A DNA stretch of 64,000 nucleotides from Pseudovibrio ascidiaceicola (GTDB taxonomy: Bacteria; Pseudomonadota; Alphaproteobacteria; Rhizobiales; Stappiaceae), in assembly GCF_900114245.1 (NCBI RefSeq), contig NZ_FOSK01000005.1, positions 124,001 to 188,000 of the forward strand, read 5' to 3'. Made by a program: the position numbers and the translations under genes. Positions 42,686-52,463 of the stretch are shown here, in pieces. How positions within the stretch are numbered: position 1 is the stretch's first letter; every line of letters begins with the position of its first letter. The notes beneath the pieces were generated by a model. The model worked only from the letters and a program-made list of their open reading frames with translations. It ran no database searches and was not told where the DNA came from.

Positions 42686-44676
42686 GAAGATTAGGATTTG
42701 ATTCCCTCCCCTTTTACAGCGCCATCGCATTTGGTGGTGCATCCATAACCGTGTTGGGCGGACTGGCTGTCTTTCTGCTGGTCACTTATTTCGGTAAGTG
42801 GCGGTATTTCTGGGATGAATGGCTGACGAGCCTTGATCATAAACGCATCGGCATCATGTACATCGCCCTTGCCTTGGTGATGCTGGTGCGCGGCTTTGTG
42901 GACGCGCTGATGATGCGCTCACAGCAAGCCATTGCGTTGAATAACGATGGTTACCTTGCGCCCGAGCACTTCGACCAGGTGTTTAGTTCGCATGGCACAA
43001 TCATGATCTTCTTCATGGCTATGCCGTTCCTGACCGGCCTGATCAACATCGTGGTGCCCCAGCAGCTTGGTGCCCGTGATGTGGCCTTCCCGTTTATGAA
43101 CTCCATCAGTTTGTGGCTTACCGCAGCAGGTGCTGCACTGGTGATGGTGTCCCTCGTTATCGGCAAATTCTCAACGGCTGGGTGGACCGGCTATCCGCCG
43201 TATTCCGGTGCTGAGTACAGCCCGGGCGTGGGTGTCGATTACTGGATCTGGGCGCTGCTGGTCAGTGGCGTAGGCAGCACCATGACGGGGATTAATTTTG
43301 TCGTCACGATCATAAAGTGCCGCGCGCCCAAAATGCGCCTGATGCAGATGCCTTTGTTCACCTGGACCACTTTATGCACCAGTTTACTCATGGCTTTCGC
43401 TTTTCCGGCACTGACAGTTGTTGCGGCGATGCTCGGATTAGACCGAATTCTCGGGTTTCACTTCTTTACCAATGATGCTGGCGGCAACATGATGAATTAC
43501 GCCAATCTGATTTGGATCTGGGGACACCCGGAAGTTTATATCCTCATACTACCCGCGTTCGGAGTTTTCTCCGAAGTGACTGCAACCTTCTCTCAAAAAA
43601 GGCTTTTTGGGTATCGGTCACTGGTTTATGCAACAGCGGTAATTACCATTCTATCCTTCACCGTTTGGCTGCATCACTTCTTCACCATGGGCTCCAGTCC
43701 CAATGTGAACGCTGTTTTTGGTATTGCGACCATGATTATCGCTGTGCCAACGGGTGTGAAGATTTTTGACTGGGTGTTCACTATGTACAAGGGCCGGATC
43801 ATCTTCCATCCTGCCATGTTATTCACCATCGGTTTTCTGATTACCTTCGTTCTTGGCGGTGTTTCTGGCGTGTTGCTGGCAATCCCACCTGCAGACTTTT
43901 TGATGCATAACTCCACTTTCCTTGTGGCGCACTTCCACAACGTGCTGATCCCCGGCGCGGTCTTTGGGTACTTTGCTGGCTTCCAGTACTGGTTCCCCAA
44001 AGCAACGGGCTTCACGCTCGACAGAGCGTGGGGTGTTCGTTCTTTCTGGTTCTGGATTATCGGTTTCTATCTCGCCTTCATGCCGCTCTATGCCCTTGGT
44101 TTCATGGGGATGTCTCGCCGAATGGAACGCTACGAAATGGCTGAGTGGCAACCGTTCCTGATCCTCGCAGCGGTTGGCGCACTGAGTGTGTTGATTGGTA
44201 TTTTCTGTCAGGGAATGCAGCTTTATGTGAGCATTCGCGACCGTGAGAAGAACAAGGACATCACGGGTGATCCATACAATGCCCGGACGTTGGAGTGGCA
44301 AACCTCTTCACCACCTGCCGAGTATAACTTTGCCAAGGTTCCGGATGTTCAGGACATTGACGCGTTCTGGGATATGAAACAACGCGGCGTGGCTTATGCC
44401 CCTGCCAGAGAATACGAGGACATCCACTTGCCGCGGAACACAGGCATCGGTGTCTTCCTCGGTGGTCTCGGGTTCCTCGTCGGCTTTGCAGTGACATGGT
44501 ACATCTGGTGGTTGGTGGCACTTGGCTTCCTTGGTGTGCTCGCGTGTTTGATAACTCGAAGTTCGCAAGATCACACCTATGAAATTATCCCCGCTGCCGA
44601 GATTGAGGCCCATGAGAAGGCCCGCATCAAAGCTTTGGAAGCCCACAAACCAACACCGGGGGATTTCTGGTCATGA
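42679..44676 (+). CDS. cyoB: Cytochrome o ubiquinol oxidase subunit I
   Basis: A protein of 665 residues of the haem-copper oxidase family, about 15 spans. Ligand motifs: the low-spin haem His in [11 protein letters not shown], the CuB/Tyr crosslink site [15 protein letters not shown], the CuB pair LHHFF, and the haem ligands in [13 protein letters not shown]. Catalyses oxygen reduction and proton pumping. Its stop overlaps the start of cyoC by 4 bases. Inner membrane. Confidence 0.97.
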   Translation: MLGRLGFDSLPFYSAIAFGGASITVLGGLAVFLLVTYFGKWRYFWDEWLTSLDHKRIGIMYIALALVMLVRGFVDALMMRSQQAIALNNDGYLAPEHFDQVFSSHGTIMIFFMAMPFLTGLINIVVPQQLGARDVAFPFMNSISLWLTAAGAALVMVSLVIGKFSTAGWTGYPPYSGAEYSPGVGVDYWIWALLVSGVGSTMTGINFVVTIIKCRAPKMRLMQMPLFTWTTLCTSLLMAFAFPALTVVAAMLGLDRILGFHFFTNDAGGNMMNYANLIWIWGHPEVYILILPAFGVFSEVTATFSQKRLFGYRSLVYATAVITILSFTVWLHHFFTMGSSPNVNAVFGIATMIIAVPTGVKIFDWVFTMYKGRIIFHPAMLFTIGFLITFVLGGVSGVLLAIPPADFLMHNSTFLVAHFHNVLIPGAVFGYFAGFQYWFPKATGFTLDRAWGVRSFWFWIIGFYLAFMPLYALGFMGMSRRMERYEMAEWQPFLILAAVGALSVLIGIFCQGMQLYVSIRDREKNKDITGDPYNARTLEWQTSSPPAEYNFAKVPDVQDIDAFWDMKQRGVAYAPAREYEDIHLPRNTGIGVFLGGLGFLVGFAVTWYIWWLVALGFLGVLACLITRSSQDHTYEIIPAAEIEAHEKARIKALEAHKPTPGDFWS

Positions 44677-45281
44677 GCACATACAGCCCCAAAACCACCG
44701 GTTCTCCCGGACCGACAGAAGAGACGTTAGATATCAGGGACTTGGGTTTCTGGCTCTACCTGATGACAGACGCGATCATCTTCTCGCTTTTGTTTGCAAC
44801 TTACGTGGTGATGTTCCAAAACACCGCCACCGGGCCTCTGCCGATTGACGTGTTCGATATCAAGCACGTCTTTGCCGAAACCATGTTCCTGTTGTTTTCA
44901 AGCGTAACGTTTGGCTTTGCCTCCCTCGCCTCCGTCAGAGAGCATAAAAGTCAGGCAGTGTTCTGGTTGATTGTCACCATCGTGCTTGGCTTAGGTTTTA
45001 TATCGCTGGAAGTGATTGAATTTATTGGCATGATTGAATCCGGTGCTGGACCGCAAACCAGCGGGTTCCTCACTGCGTTCTTCACGCTGGTGGGAACTCA
45101 TGGCGCCCATGTGAGCCTTGGGATGATCGGGATCATGGTGATGATCTTCCAGATTCTCATCAAAGGGCTGACCTCTCCTGTCAAATCCCGCCTCCACCGC
45201 CTCGGTATGTTCTGGCATTTCCTCGACATCGTCTGGATCGGCATTTTCTCAATCGTCTACATGCCCGGTTGGCTTATTTAG
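44673..45281 (+). CDS. cyoC: Cytochrome o ubiquinol oxidase subunit III
   Basis: A protein of 202 residues with five membrane helices, the usual CyoC length. Conserved parts: [40 protein letters not shown] and [16 protein letters not shown]. Overlaps cyoB by 4 bases. Structural subunit of the quinol oxidase. Confidence 0.95.
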   Translation: MSTYSPKTTGSPGPTEETLDIRDLGFWLYLMTDAIIFSLLFATYVVMFQNTATGPLPIDVFDIKHVFAETMFLLFSSVTFGFASLASVREHKSQAVFWLIVTIVLGLGFISLEVIEFIGMIESGAGPQTSGFLTAFFTLVGTHGAHVSLGMIGIMVMIFQILIKGLTSPVKSRLHRLGMFWHFLDIVWIGIFSIVYMPGWLI

Positions 45282-45290
45282 GAGAGTATG

Positions 45291-45590
45291 ATGCACCCGC
45301 AATCTCACAGTGCAAAGAGGCTGATCACCGGGTTTATCCTCGCGTTGGCGCTCACACTCATTCCGTTTGCCATCGTCTGGACCATGGCGTTTCCGGTTGA
45401 ACTAACCTTCGGCATCATCGCTTTATGCGCGCTTGTTCAGGTCGGTGTGCACCTGCACTACTTCCTCGGCATAGATAGCAGAACACCGATTGAAAACGTA
45501 CTGGCCATATGTTTTGCAGGCGTTCTTATCTTCCTGATGGTCGGTGGCACGCTCTGGATCATGTTTGATCTGTATGAACGGATGATGTGA
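45291..45590 (+). CDS. cyoD: Cytochrome o ubiquinol oxidase subunit IV
   Basis: A protein of 99 residues with three hydrophobic helices. Two adjacent ATGs exist; the second (45291) gives better spacing to AGGAG. LITGFILALALTLIPFAIVW and CALVQVGVHLHYFLGID are typical of CyoD. The gene ends inside the 3' end of the convergent glycosyltransferase gene (overlap 45559-45590). No cyoE haem O synthase gene follows, so it must be elsewhere. Confidence 0.92.
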   Translation: MHPQSHSAKRLITGFILALALTLIPFAIVWTMAFPVELTFGIIALCALVQVGVHLHYFLGIDSRTPIENVLAICFAGVLIFLMVGGTLWIMFDLYERMM

Positions 45591-46620
45591 GGATATCCTT
45601 GGCTTTCTGAGGTTGTTTTGCGGAGAAACTGACGAGGTTATTCAAAAAGTCCTGCGTTGCCCGCTCCCAGGAAAAGGTCTTGGCATGGGCGATGCAATCC
45701 GCTGATTTCATTGAAAAAGCGTGTTTGATCGCCACAGCGAGGTCCTCATCCATGGCCCCAACGGGAGCCTCTCCGATGATGTCTTTTGGGCCAGTCACCG
45801 GATAGGCTGCAACGGGGATACCACAGGCCATCGCCTCCAGATTGACGAGGCCGAATGTATCGGTTTTAGATGGAAACACCATTACATCCGCCCCGCAATA
45901 AGCCTTGATCAGGTCATCTCCGGTTTTTGCCCCAGTGAAGACAGCATCTGGATAACGCTTTGTGAGGGATGCCAGATCCGGCCCATCCCCTACCAGAGCC
46001 TTTGTTCCCGGCACGTTTAGATCCAGAAATGCCTCCAGATTCTTCTCGGGCGCAATCCGTCCTACATAAAGCATTACTGGTTTGGGAAGGCTTTCAAACA
46101 GATCAGAAGGAACGGGCCGGAATTTCTTCAGCTCAACTCCCCGCCGCCAACGCACCGCCCGCTTAATTCCGATACGATTGGCCATTTCCAACATGGTTTG
46201 CGTTGTGACCATGGTGTGGGTGGCTTGATTGTGAAAGGTAATCAACCACTTGTAAAACCAAGCCTTAGGTAGTCCCGTGCGCATGGAGGCATACTCCGGA
46301 AACTTAGAGAGCCATGAGCTGGTGAAGTGATGCGCAGTACGGCGGCAGTATTTGCGAGCGGCCCAACCCAAAGGCCCTTCGGTCACCACATGCAGCGCAT
46401 CTGGTTTAAGTTCGCGTAGCATTCTGGAGAGTTTGCGATATGGGAACAGGGCCAGTTTGATATCCGGATAAGTTGGCAGTGGCATTTGGTGAAACTGGTC
46501 TGGCGTGATGAGAATAACCTCATGCCCCAGCGCGGATAACTCGCGGCGTGTGATCTCTAAAACACGAACCACCCCGTTGATCTGCGGATGCCACGCATCA
46601 GAGACGATGACAATCTTCAT
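45559..46620 (-). CDS. GT4-family glycosyltransferase, probable sulfolipid synthase
   Basis: A protein of 353 residues with the GT-B fold: donor-domain marks MLYVGRIAPEKNLEAF, VGDGPDLASL and the EX7E-like FPSKTDTFGLVNLEAMACGIPVAAYPV in parts; N-terminus VSDAWHPQINGVVRVLE. This type includes SqdX/SQD2 sulfoquinovosyl transferases and glucosyl/glucuronosyl diacylglycerol synthases. It lies 18 bases after sqdB on the same strand, which argues that it transfers sulfoquinovose to diacylglycerol to give SQDG. Activity not proven. It acts at the inner membrane. Confidence 0.82.
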   Translation of the reverse strand: MKIVIVSDAWHPQINGVVRVLEITRRELSALGHEVILITPDQFHQMPLPTYPDIKLALFPYRKLSRMLRELKPDALHVVTEGPLGWAARKYCRRTAHHFTSSWLSKFPEYASMRTGLPKAWFYKWLITFHNQATHTMVTTQTMLEMANRIGIKRAVRWRRGVELKKFRPVPSDLFESLPKPVMLYVGRIAPEKNLEAFLDLNVPGTKALVGDGPDLASLTKRYPDAVFTGAKTGDDLIKAYCGADVMVFPSKTDTFGLVNLEAMACGIPVAAYPVTGPKDIIGEAPVGAMDEDLAVAIKHAFSMKSADCIAHAKTFSWERATQDFLNNLVSFSAKQPQKAKDILTSSVHTDQT

Positions 46621-46638
46621 TGGCCTATCCCCGCAAAG

Positions 46639-47796
46639 CTACCAGAGGGAAAGGCAAGGGATTTTGGTTGTGTCGCAGCGATCAGAATACTTCTTCGCAA
46701 TATCGGTCACTTCCTCAAGCAACCGATCACTGAGTGTGATTGGCTCCAGCCCCATTTCCAGAAATTTATGATTGGCCACCATTAAGTCGTTTTCCGCAGC
46801 TTCCTTCCGCGGATTTTCCAGATAAGCAATTTCGACATTTGCCATCTTGGCGACCATTTCTGCCAGATCCCTAACCCTGTGGACCTCCGTCATCTGATTG
46901 AGGATTTTCACACGTTCCCCGCGTTCAGGTGGATTTTCAACGGCCAGCTGAACGCAGCGCACGGTATCCTGAATATGGATGAAGGCCCGTTTTTGGCCGC
47001 CTGTTCCATGCACGGTGAGCGGATAGCCAATCGCGCCTTGCATGAGGAAGCGGTTGAGTACGGTGCCGTAGTCCCCGTCGTAGTCAAAGCGGTTGATGAG
47101 CCGCTCATCCAGTGAAGTCTGTTCGGTCTGAGTACCCCAGACAATGCCCTGATGCAGGTCAGTTATCCGCAGTCCATAATTCTTGGCGTAGAACTGGAAA
47201 AACAACTGATCCTGCGATTTGGTCATGTGGTAGATGGAACCGGGGCTTGTGGGATAAAGGATTTCCTGCTCGCGCATATCTCCGTTCACATCCAAATGAA
47301 CCCGCAAATAACCCTCTGGGATTTCACAGCCCACCGTGCTGTATCCATAAACTCCCATGGTACCAAGATGAACGAGATGAGTATCCAGCTCTGCCTCAAC
47401 AATTGCAGAGAGCACATCATTGGTCGCGTTGAGATTGTTGGACACCGTATAGCGCCGGTGCCACGAAGACTTCATGGAATAAGGCGCTGCGCGCTGTTCT
47501 GCAAAGTGGATGATCGCATCCGGCTTCTCGTGTTTGAGCAGATGCAGGAGGCGGTCGTAGTCTGTGCCAAGCGTGATATTGGCGAAGCGGATGGTTTTGC
47601 CCGTCAGCTCTTGCCAGGTTGCCAGACGTTCGCTGATTGGCTCAATGGGAGTGAGCGAGGAAACCTCAAGCTCAACGTCGATCTTGCGGTGAGATAGATT
47701 ATCGACAATGACAGTGTCATGACCAAGACTGGAGAACAACAGACTCGTAGGCCAGCCGCAAAAGCCGTCGCCGCCCAGTACCATAACTTTACCCAC
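46639..47796 (-). CDS. sqdB: UDP-sulfoquinovose synthase
   Basis: NAD-binding short-chain epimerase-like protein of 385 residues, the SQD1/SqdB family. GGDGFCGWPTSLLFSSLGH is the unusual nucleotide motif of this family; HFAEQRAAPYSMKS, TMGVYGYST with the catalytic Thr, YHMTKSQ (Tyr and Lys) and QGIVWGTQTEQT are further family blocks. It makes UDP-sulfoquinovose from UDP-glucose and sulfite. Start GTG at 47796 with AAGGG upstream. With the next glycosyltransferase it should make SQDG, a sulfur lipid that can replace phospholipid under phosphate limitation. Confidence 0.95.
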   Translation of the reverse strand: MGKVMVLGGDGFCGWPTSLLFSSLGHDTVIVDNLSHRKIDVELEVSSLTPIEPISERLATWQELTGKTIRFANITLGTDYDRLLHLLKHEKPDAIIHFAEQRAAPYSMKSSWHRRYTVSNNLNATNDVLSAIVEAELDTHLVHLGTMGVYGYSTVGCEIPEGYLRVHLDVNGDMREQEILYPTSPGSIYHMTKSQDQLFFQFYAKNYGLRITDLHQGIVWGTQTEQTSLDERLINRFDYDGDYGTVLNRFLMQGAIGYPLTVHGTGGQKRAFIHIQDTVRCVQLAVENPPERGERVKILNQMTEVHRVRDLAEMVAKMANVEIAYLENPRKEAAENDLMVANHKFLEMGLEPITLSDRLLEEVTDIAKKYSDRCDTTKIPCLSLW

Positions 47797-48351
47797 GAAA
47801 TCGCCCTTCCCGCCGACTCACCCATGTTTGAATGAGGTAGCATCCGATTGGTACAGACTGATGACCTCGCCTTATGCCCATGACGAAAATCCTGCATGAT
47901 TAGCCCACACTCTTTCAGGTGGTCACAATGCGCAGTCTAAACACACGCTAGATAAGCACGTGCGCAGGCTGGCTTCATCTCCATAAAATCAAGGGCAAAG
48001 ACCGCTGAATATGCAGGGAGCAACGCTGTCGTGCGAGCTGTGCCGTGCACGTCATGTTTATAACTCGGGCTCCTTTCATTTGAATTTGTCGAAATGTTTT
48101 GCGGCAGTCGAAACGTGATTTTCAGAGGAATTGGTCAGATGTGATCCCTGTGAAAGGTCACAGGAACGTAACGGTCACTGGGAGTTCGCCGAGAGGTTTC
48201 GCAGACAAGAGACTTCTTTCTTGCCAGCAGGAATTGAGAGATCCAGACAATATAATTACATTTTCTCAGCAATAACGGCCTGTACTTCCTCAAAAAACAC
48301 TCTCTAATATACCACATATTTCAAGAGATTTGTTTTGGGAGAGGGACACCA
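47797..48351. other. Intergenic region between sqdB and TRAP system 2
   Basis: About 555 bases with no credible gene; small open frames lack ribosome sites. It should carry the promoters of the divergent sqdB and dctP genes. Apart from one dyad at 48147-48164, noted separately, I see no clear structure. Confidence 0.5.
48147..48164. promoter_or_regulatory. Dyad CCTGTGA/TCACAGG upstream of TRAP system 2
   Basis: CCTGTGA-AAGG-TCACAGG is a perfect 7-base inverted repeat with a 4-base spacer, about 190 bases before the dctP start. Candidate regulator site; family unknown. Confidence 0.4.
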
Positions 48352-49341
48352 ATGAGAGTAAAACTAATTTCAATGCTGGGTGCAGCTGCACTATCCTTGT
48401 CATGCGCCACCGCGATGGCTGCAGATACAATTCGCGTTACTTTACAGCTGCCTGAAAGCCATAGTCTTGGTCAGAACTGGAATGCCTTCAAGGAAATTAT
48501 TGAAGAAAAATCGGGCGGTGAGCTGAGTCTTCAGCTGTTCCCGTCTGCGCAGCTGTTTAAGGACAAGGAAGTTCCGGAAGCGGTTGGTTCTGGCGCGATT
48601 GAAGCTGGCTCAGCGTTTCTTGGCCGTTTTGCTGGCTCCGTTCCTGCCGTTGAAATCGTCAACCTGCCGTTCTTCTTCCGTGATGAAGACCACCTGAGAG
48701 CAGCTGCTGCCAACGGTTCGCCAATGCGTGAGATTCTCGATAAAGCCGTACTGGAAGAAACCGGTGCCCGCGTTTTGTGGTGGCAGGCTTATGGCCGTAA
48801 CATTTACCTCAACAACGGTGATCCGATCAGAACCCCTGAGGACATCAAAGGTGAGAAGGTTCGTACCTACGGTAAGGTTTTGGGCTGGACTGTCGAAGCT
48901 CTCGGCGGTGCACCAACTCTGATGTCCGGGTCGAAACAGTTCCTCGCTTATCAGCAAGGTGCTGTTGATGTGGGCATGACCGGCACCTCCGGCGTTACCA
49001 GCCGCAAGCTTTATGAAGTGATGGAGAACATGACACTCTCCTATGATTTCGCGATTGAGTTTGTTGCTGTGATCAACAACGAGTTCTTTGAGGGCCTTTC
49101 AGCTGAAAACCAGAAGATCATTCTGGATGCGGCAGCCACAGTTGAAAAACAACTGCGTGATCAGGTGTATTCCGGTGAGGACGCCTTGGTTGAAAGCGTC
49201 AAGGATAAGATCAACGTGATCCGTCTCAGCGATGAAGAGCGTGCGAAGTGGGTGAAAGCAACAGCTTCTGTTCAGGACCGTTTTGTTGAAGCTGCAGGCC
49301 CTGTTGGTCAACAAACCATTGATGCTGCAAAAGGCATGTAA
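48352..49341 (+). CDS. dctP: TRAP transporter substrate-binding protein DctP (system 2)
   Basis: A protein of 329 residues with a signal peptide ending ATAMAA. DctP motifs: LPESHSLGQNWNAFKEIIEEKSGGELSLQLFPSAQLF in parts, EDIKGEKVRTYGKVLGWTVEALGG with the carboxylate-binding Arg, and FLAYQQGAVDVGMTGTSG. A ribosome site GAGAGGGA precedes the ATG. It supplies DctQ/DctM encoded downstream. The co-transcribed lyase suggests an organic acid (methylisocitrate-like or malate derivative) as ligand; inference only. Confidence 0.92.
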   Translation: MRVKLISMLGAAALSLSCATAMAADTIRVTLQLPESHSLGQNWNAFKEIIEEKSGGELSLQLFPSAQLFKDKEVPEAVGSGAIEAGSAFLGRFAGSVPAVEIVNLPFFFRDEDHLRAAAANGSPMREILDKAVLEETGARVLWWQAYGRNIYLNNGDPIRTPEDIKGEKVRTYGKVLGWTVEALGGAPTLMSGSKQFLAYQQGAVDVGMTGTSGVTSRKLYEVMENMTLSYDFAIEFVAVINNEFFEGLSAENQKIILDAAATVEKQLRDQVYSGEDALVESVKDKINVIRLSDEERAKWVKATASVQDRFVEAAGPVGQQTIDAAKGM

Positions 49342-49386
49342 GGTCTGCGGGCAGGTTCACCTGCTCAGATCTTCAACTTGATTTGG

Positions 49387-49410
49387 AAAGGGAGCCATTA
49401 GGCTCCTTTT
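49387..49410 (+). terminator. Intra-operon terminator/attenuator after dctP 2
   Basis: AAAGGGAGCC folds on GGCTCCTTTT with a 4-base loop, 45 bases past the dctP stop and before dctQ. This mirrors the hairpin in TRAP system 1. Confidence 0.75.
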
Positions 49411-49463
49411 CTGCCCATCCTGTTTTAGGATCCCCTTTATTTTGAGGGAGCCGACTGCACATA

Positions 49464-50027
49464 ATGATCACTCAAAACAGTGCGTGTCTGCTCTCCGGCA
49501 AATCCATTTGGTGTTCAGCCGTGATTAAGCTCATAGATCATATTTCCGAATTCACCGGCAAGTTGGCTGCCTGGGTGTTTTTCGCAATTGGTTTCTTCAT
49601 CTGTTACGAGGTCGTCTCCCGGTACGTCTTCAACAGCCCGACTGTGTGGGTGGATGAAGTCTCGCGTATCGGCCAGATCTGGGGGGCATATCTGGCAGGT
49701 GCTTTTGCGCTGAAGCATCGCGAGATGATCGTCATTGATGTTGCCTTCCGACGTCCTGATACGGTGCTGCGTAAGATGGTTGAGACCTTCTCTATTCTGG
49801 TGATCCTGCTCTTTTGCATCACTGCGGTTTGGTATGGTTACGGTCTCTGGCTCAAATCCACATTGCGTGGCCACACCACAGATACTTATCTGGCTTTGCC
49901 GAAGTGGTTCACCCATGCCTCCGTATGGGTTGGCTTTGCCTTGTTGGGTCTTCAATCCATTGCCGAGGCCGTGAAAATCTGGCGCGATGGCGTGCCAGCT
50001 GATGACACCTTGCAACATGAGATCTAA
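49464..50027 (+). CDS. dctQ: TRAP transporter small membrane subunit DctQ (system 2)
   Basis: Up to 187 residues. Start uncertain: ATG 49464, or GTG 49521 just before IKLIDHISEFTG, which fits family length better. Four hydrophobic segments; the GQIWGAYLAGAFALKHREMIVIDVAF block is typical for DctQ. It lies 9 bases upstream of dctM. Confidence 0.88.
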   Translation: MITQNSACLLSGKSIWCSAVIKLIDHISEFTGKLAAWVFFAIGFFICYEVVSRYVFNSPTVWVDEVSRIGQIWGAYLAGAFALKHREMIVIDVAFRRPDTVLRKMVETFSILVILLFCITAVWYGYGLWLKSTLRGHTTDTYLALPKWFTHASVWVGFALLGLQSIAEAVKIWRDGVPADDTLQHEI

Positions 50028-50036
50028 GGGCTAAAC

Positions 50037-51308
50037 ATGACTGCGTTTCTCATTCTCGCAGCCTTGCTGCTGCTTCTTATTCTCCGTGTGCCGGTTGCGT
50101 TTGCGCTAGGTTCGCTGGGTGTCTTCTTGCTCTGGTATTTCCCGCTACCACTGAATGCCGTCCCCCAGCGCCTTTATGGCTCAATGGACAGTTTTGAACT
50201 GCTGGCCGTGCCCATGTTTCTGCTCATGTCAAACGTGCTGCTGAAAGGTGGTGTGGGCAAGGATCTGTTTGCGGCTGTTCAAAGCTGGGTTGGCCATTGG
50301 CCGGGTGGACTTGGCGTGGCGACCATCCTGTCCTGCGGCTTGTTTTCTGCCGTTTCGGGCTCTTCTGTGGCGACCGCGGCCACCATTGCGACAGTTGCGA
50401 TCCCTGAGATGACCTCTCGCGGTTACGAGCGCCCGTTTGTGCTGGGTATGTTGGCCGCTGGTGGCACATTGGGAATTCTCATTCCCCCTTCAATCCCATT
50501 GATCCTGTATGGCATCGTCACTGAGAGTTCGATCCCGAAACTGTTTCTGGCGGGCATTGGTCCTGGCTTGTTCCTCGCCAGCGTGTTCATCATCTACGGC
50601 ATGCTCTATTCGCGCTTTAACAGCAAGTATGAGCGCATTGAGAAAGCGAGCTGGGCGGAACGCAGGCGCGCGACCTTCATGGCGCTGCCAACAATGCTAT
50701 TGGCTGGATCAATCATCGGGTCCATCTACATGGGCATTGCCACGCCTTCTGAGAGTGCTGGCATTGGCTTTGTTATGGCGCTTCTCATCACATTTGCCAT
50801 GGGGCGGATGAACTGGGAGAAGATGAAGGAAGCCACCTACAAGTCCATGAAGACCACCACAATGGTGTTCCTCATCATTGCAGGGGCAAAGGTCTTTTCT
50901 TACGCCATCACGCTTTATCGCTTGCCGCAGGATATTTCCACACTGCTCACCACTAACATCTCCGAGCCCGGCCTGTTTATTCTGGCCGTTGGTCTTGTGC
51001 TTCTGATCGTCGGTTTCTTTTTGGAATCCCTCAGCATGCTGCTGATTATGGTGCCAGTCCTGTTTCCTGCGCTGGCGGGTATGGCCATTGATCCGATCTG
51101 GTTTGGCATCTTTTTCGTGGTGCTCATTGAGACTGCGTTGATTACACCACCAGTGGGAATGAACCTGTTTATTATTCAGGCTGTTGGCAGAGCGAAACTT
51201 TCAGAGGTTGCCAAAGGGGCGTGGCCGTTTGCATTGATGATGCTGGCAACTGCTGCCCTGCTTTACTTTTGGCAAGGGCTTGCCCTGTATATCCCTTACA
51301 ACACATAG
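50037..51308 (+). CDS. dctM: TRAP transporter large membrane subunit DctM (system 2)
   Basis: A protein of 423 residues with about 12 spans. FSAVSGSSVATAATIATVAIPEMTSRGY, LGILIPPSIPLILYGI and LIETALITPPVGMNLFIIQ are the DctM signatures. Sodium-driven uptake subunit. The lyase gene begins 17 bases after its stop. Confidence 0.93.
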   Translation: MTAFLILAALLLLLILRVPVAFALGSLGVFLLWYFPLPLNAVPQRLYGSMDSFELLAVPMFLLMSNVLLKGGVGKDLFAAVQSWVGHWPGGLGVATILSCGLFSAVSGSSVATAATIATVAIPEMTSRGYERPFVLGMLAAGGTLGILIPPSIPLILYGIVTESSIPKLFLAGIGPGLFLASVFIIYGMLYSRFNSKYERIEKASWAERRRATFMALPTMLLAGSIIGSIYMGIATPSESAGIGFVMALLITFAMGRMNWEKMKEATYKSMKTTTMVFLIIAGAKVFSYAITLYRLPQDISTLLTTNISEPGLFILAVGLVLLIVGFFLESLSMLLIMVPVLFPALAGMAIDPIWFGIFFVVLIETALITPPVGMNLFIIQAVGRAKLSEVAKGAWPFALMMLATAALLYFWQGLALYIPYNT

Positions 51309-51325
51309 AAGATGGGCGTATAAAA

Positions 51326-52180
51326 ATGTCAAAAACTCAGGTGCTCAAAGCTCTTCTCGAGAGCGGCAAACTGAATGTCACGCCTTGTTGCTGGGATGCT
51401 CTCTCTGCACGCCTTATCGAGCAAGCTGGCTTCCCCCTCGCCTTTATGAGCGGGTTCGGGGTTTCTGCAGCTCGGCTCGGGCAACCAGATGCTGGCCTCA
51501 TCTCCTATGCGGAAATGGTTGATCAGGCCCGTAACATTGCTTCGGCAACCAGCATGCCTGTGATTGGGGATGGTGATACGGGCTATGGCAACGCTCTCAA
51601 CGTCAAGCGCACAGTCAAGGGCTATGCCAATGCAGGCATGGCTTGCGTGATGATTGAGGATCAGTTGGCGCCCAAACGCTGCGGTCACACAAAAGGCAAG
51701 CATGTGGTGGACCGGGACGAGGCCTTCATGCGCATTCGTGCTGCTGTCGATGCCAAGAACGAAGGCGCAGACATCCTGATCCTCGCCCGCACCGATGCTC
51801 GTGCCGAGCATGGTTTGGACGAAGCCATAGAGCGCGCCAGAACCTTCCGGGAAATTGGCGCTGATATGACCTTTGTGGAAGCTCCTCGGACCATTGACGA
51901 AATGAAACGCTATTGCGACGAAGTTGATGGACCGAAAATGGCAAACATGCTGGAAGGAGGATTAACGCCGTTCCTTCAACCAGCTGAGCTTCAGAAGCTT
52001 GGTTTCGCCATCTCAACCTACCCTTTCACCGGCCTGATGAGCATGATCAAAGCCCAGCAAGAGGCTCTTGCCCAGATGAAACAGGGGATCTTCCCTGACC
52101 CTGCCATGAGCTTTGAAGATTTGCAAAAGGCTGTAGGCTTCGATACGTACTATGAGGCTGAGGAGCGATATCGGCATTGA
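51326..52180 (+). CDS. Isocitrate lyase/PEP mutase-family lyase
   Basis: A protein of 284 residues from ATG 51326; the frame opens upstream within dctM. The barrel active-site motifs are GDGDTGYGNALN (metal-binding Asp) and the lyase loop PKRCGHTKGKHVV, whose Cys marks C-C lyases such as methylisocitrate lyase, dimethylmalate lyase or oxaloacetate decarboxylase. It also has LARTDARAEHGLDEAIERA and STYPFTGLMS. Likely cleaves the acid imported by the adjacent TRAP system to pyruvate plus a second product. True substrate unknown. Confidence 0.87.
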   Translation: MSKTQVLKALLESGKLNVTPCCWDALSARLIEQAGFPLAFMSGFGVSAARLGQPDAGLISYAEMVDQARNIASATSMPVIGDGDTGYGNALNVKRTVKGYANAGMACVMIEDQLAPKRCGHTKGKHVVDRDEAFMRIRAAVDAKNEGADILILARTDARAEHGLDEAIERARTFREIGADMTFVEAPRTIDEMKRYCDEVDGPKMANMLEGGLTPFLQPAELQKLGFAISTYPFTGLMSMIKAQQEALAQMKQGIFPDPAMSFEDLQKAVGFDTYYEAEERYRH

Positions 52181-52463
52181 TTTTTTAGTTAGAGGGGCTG
52201 CGTAAAAACATGCAACCTGACTTTTGCAATGCATTGCGAATAATTAACTAAGCTAAGGAATTTAACGAAGGCAGAATGAAAGGTGGTCGTTTTACAATTA
52301 TCTGGCAGTTTAGAAATGTTACAATAAATCAATAACCTACGGAATGTGACAACGCATTAAAACACAGCAAGAACTTGCGGATTTATTAGTCTGACATTTT
52401 CCATTCAAATTGCACCATCAAGTTTGTGAAATTTATTTTCTCAGCAAAGTGGTGGTGCTTGAA

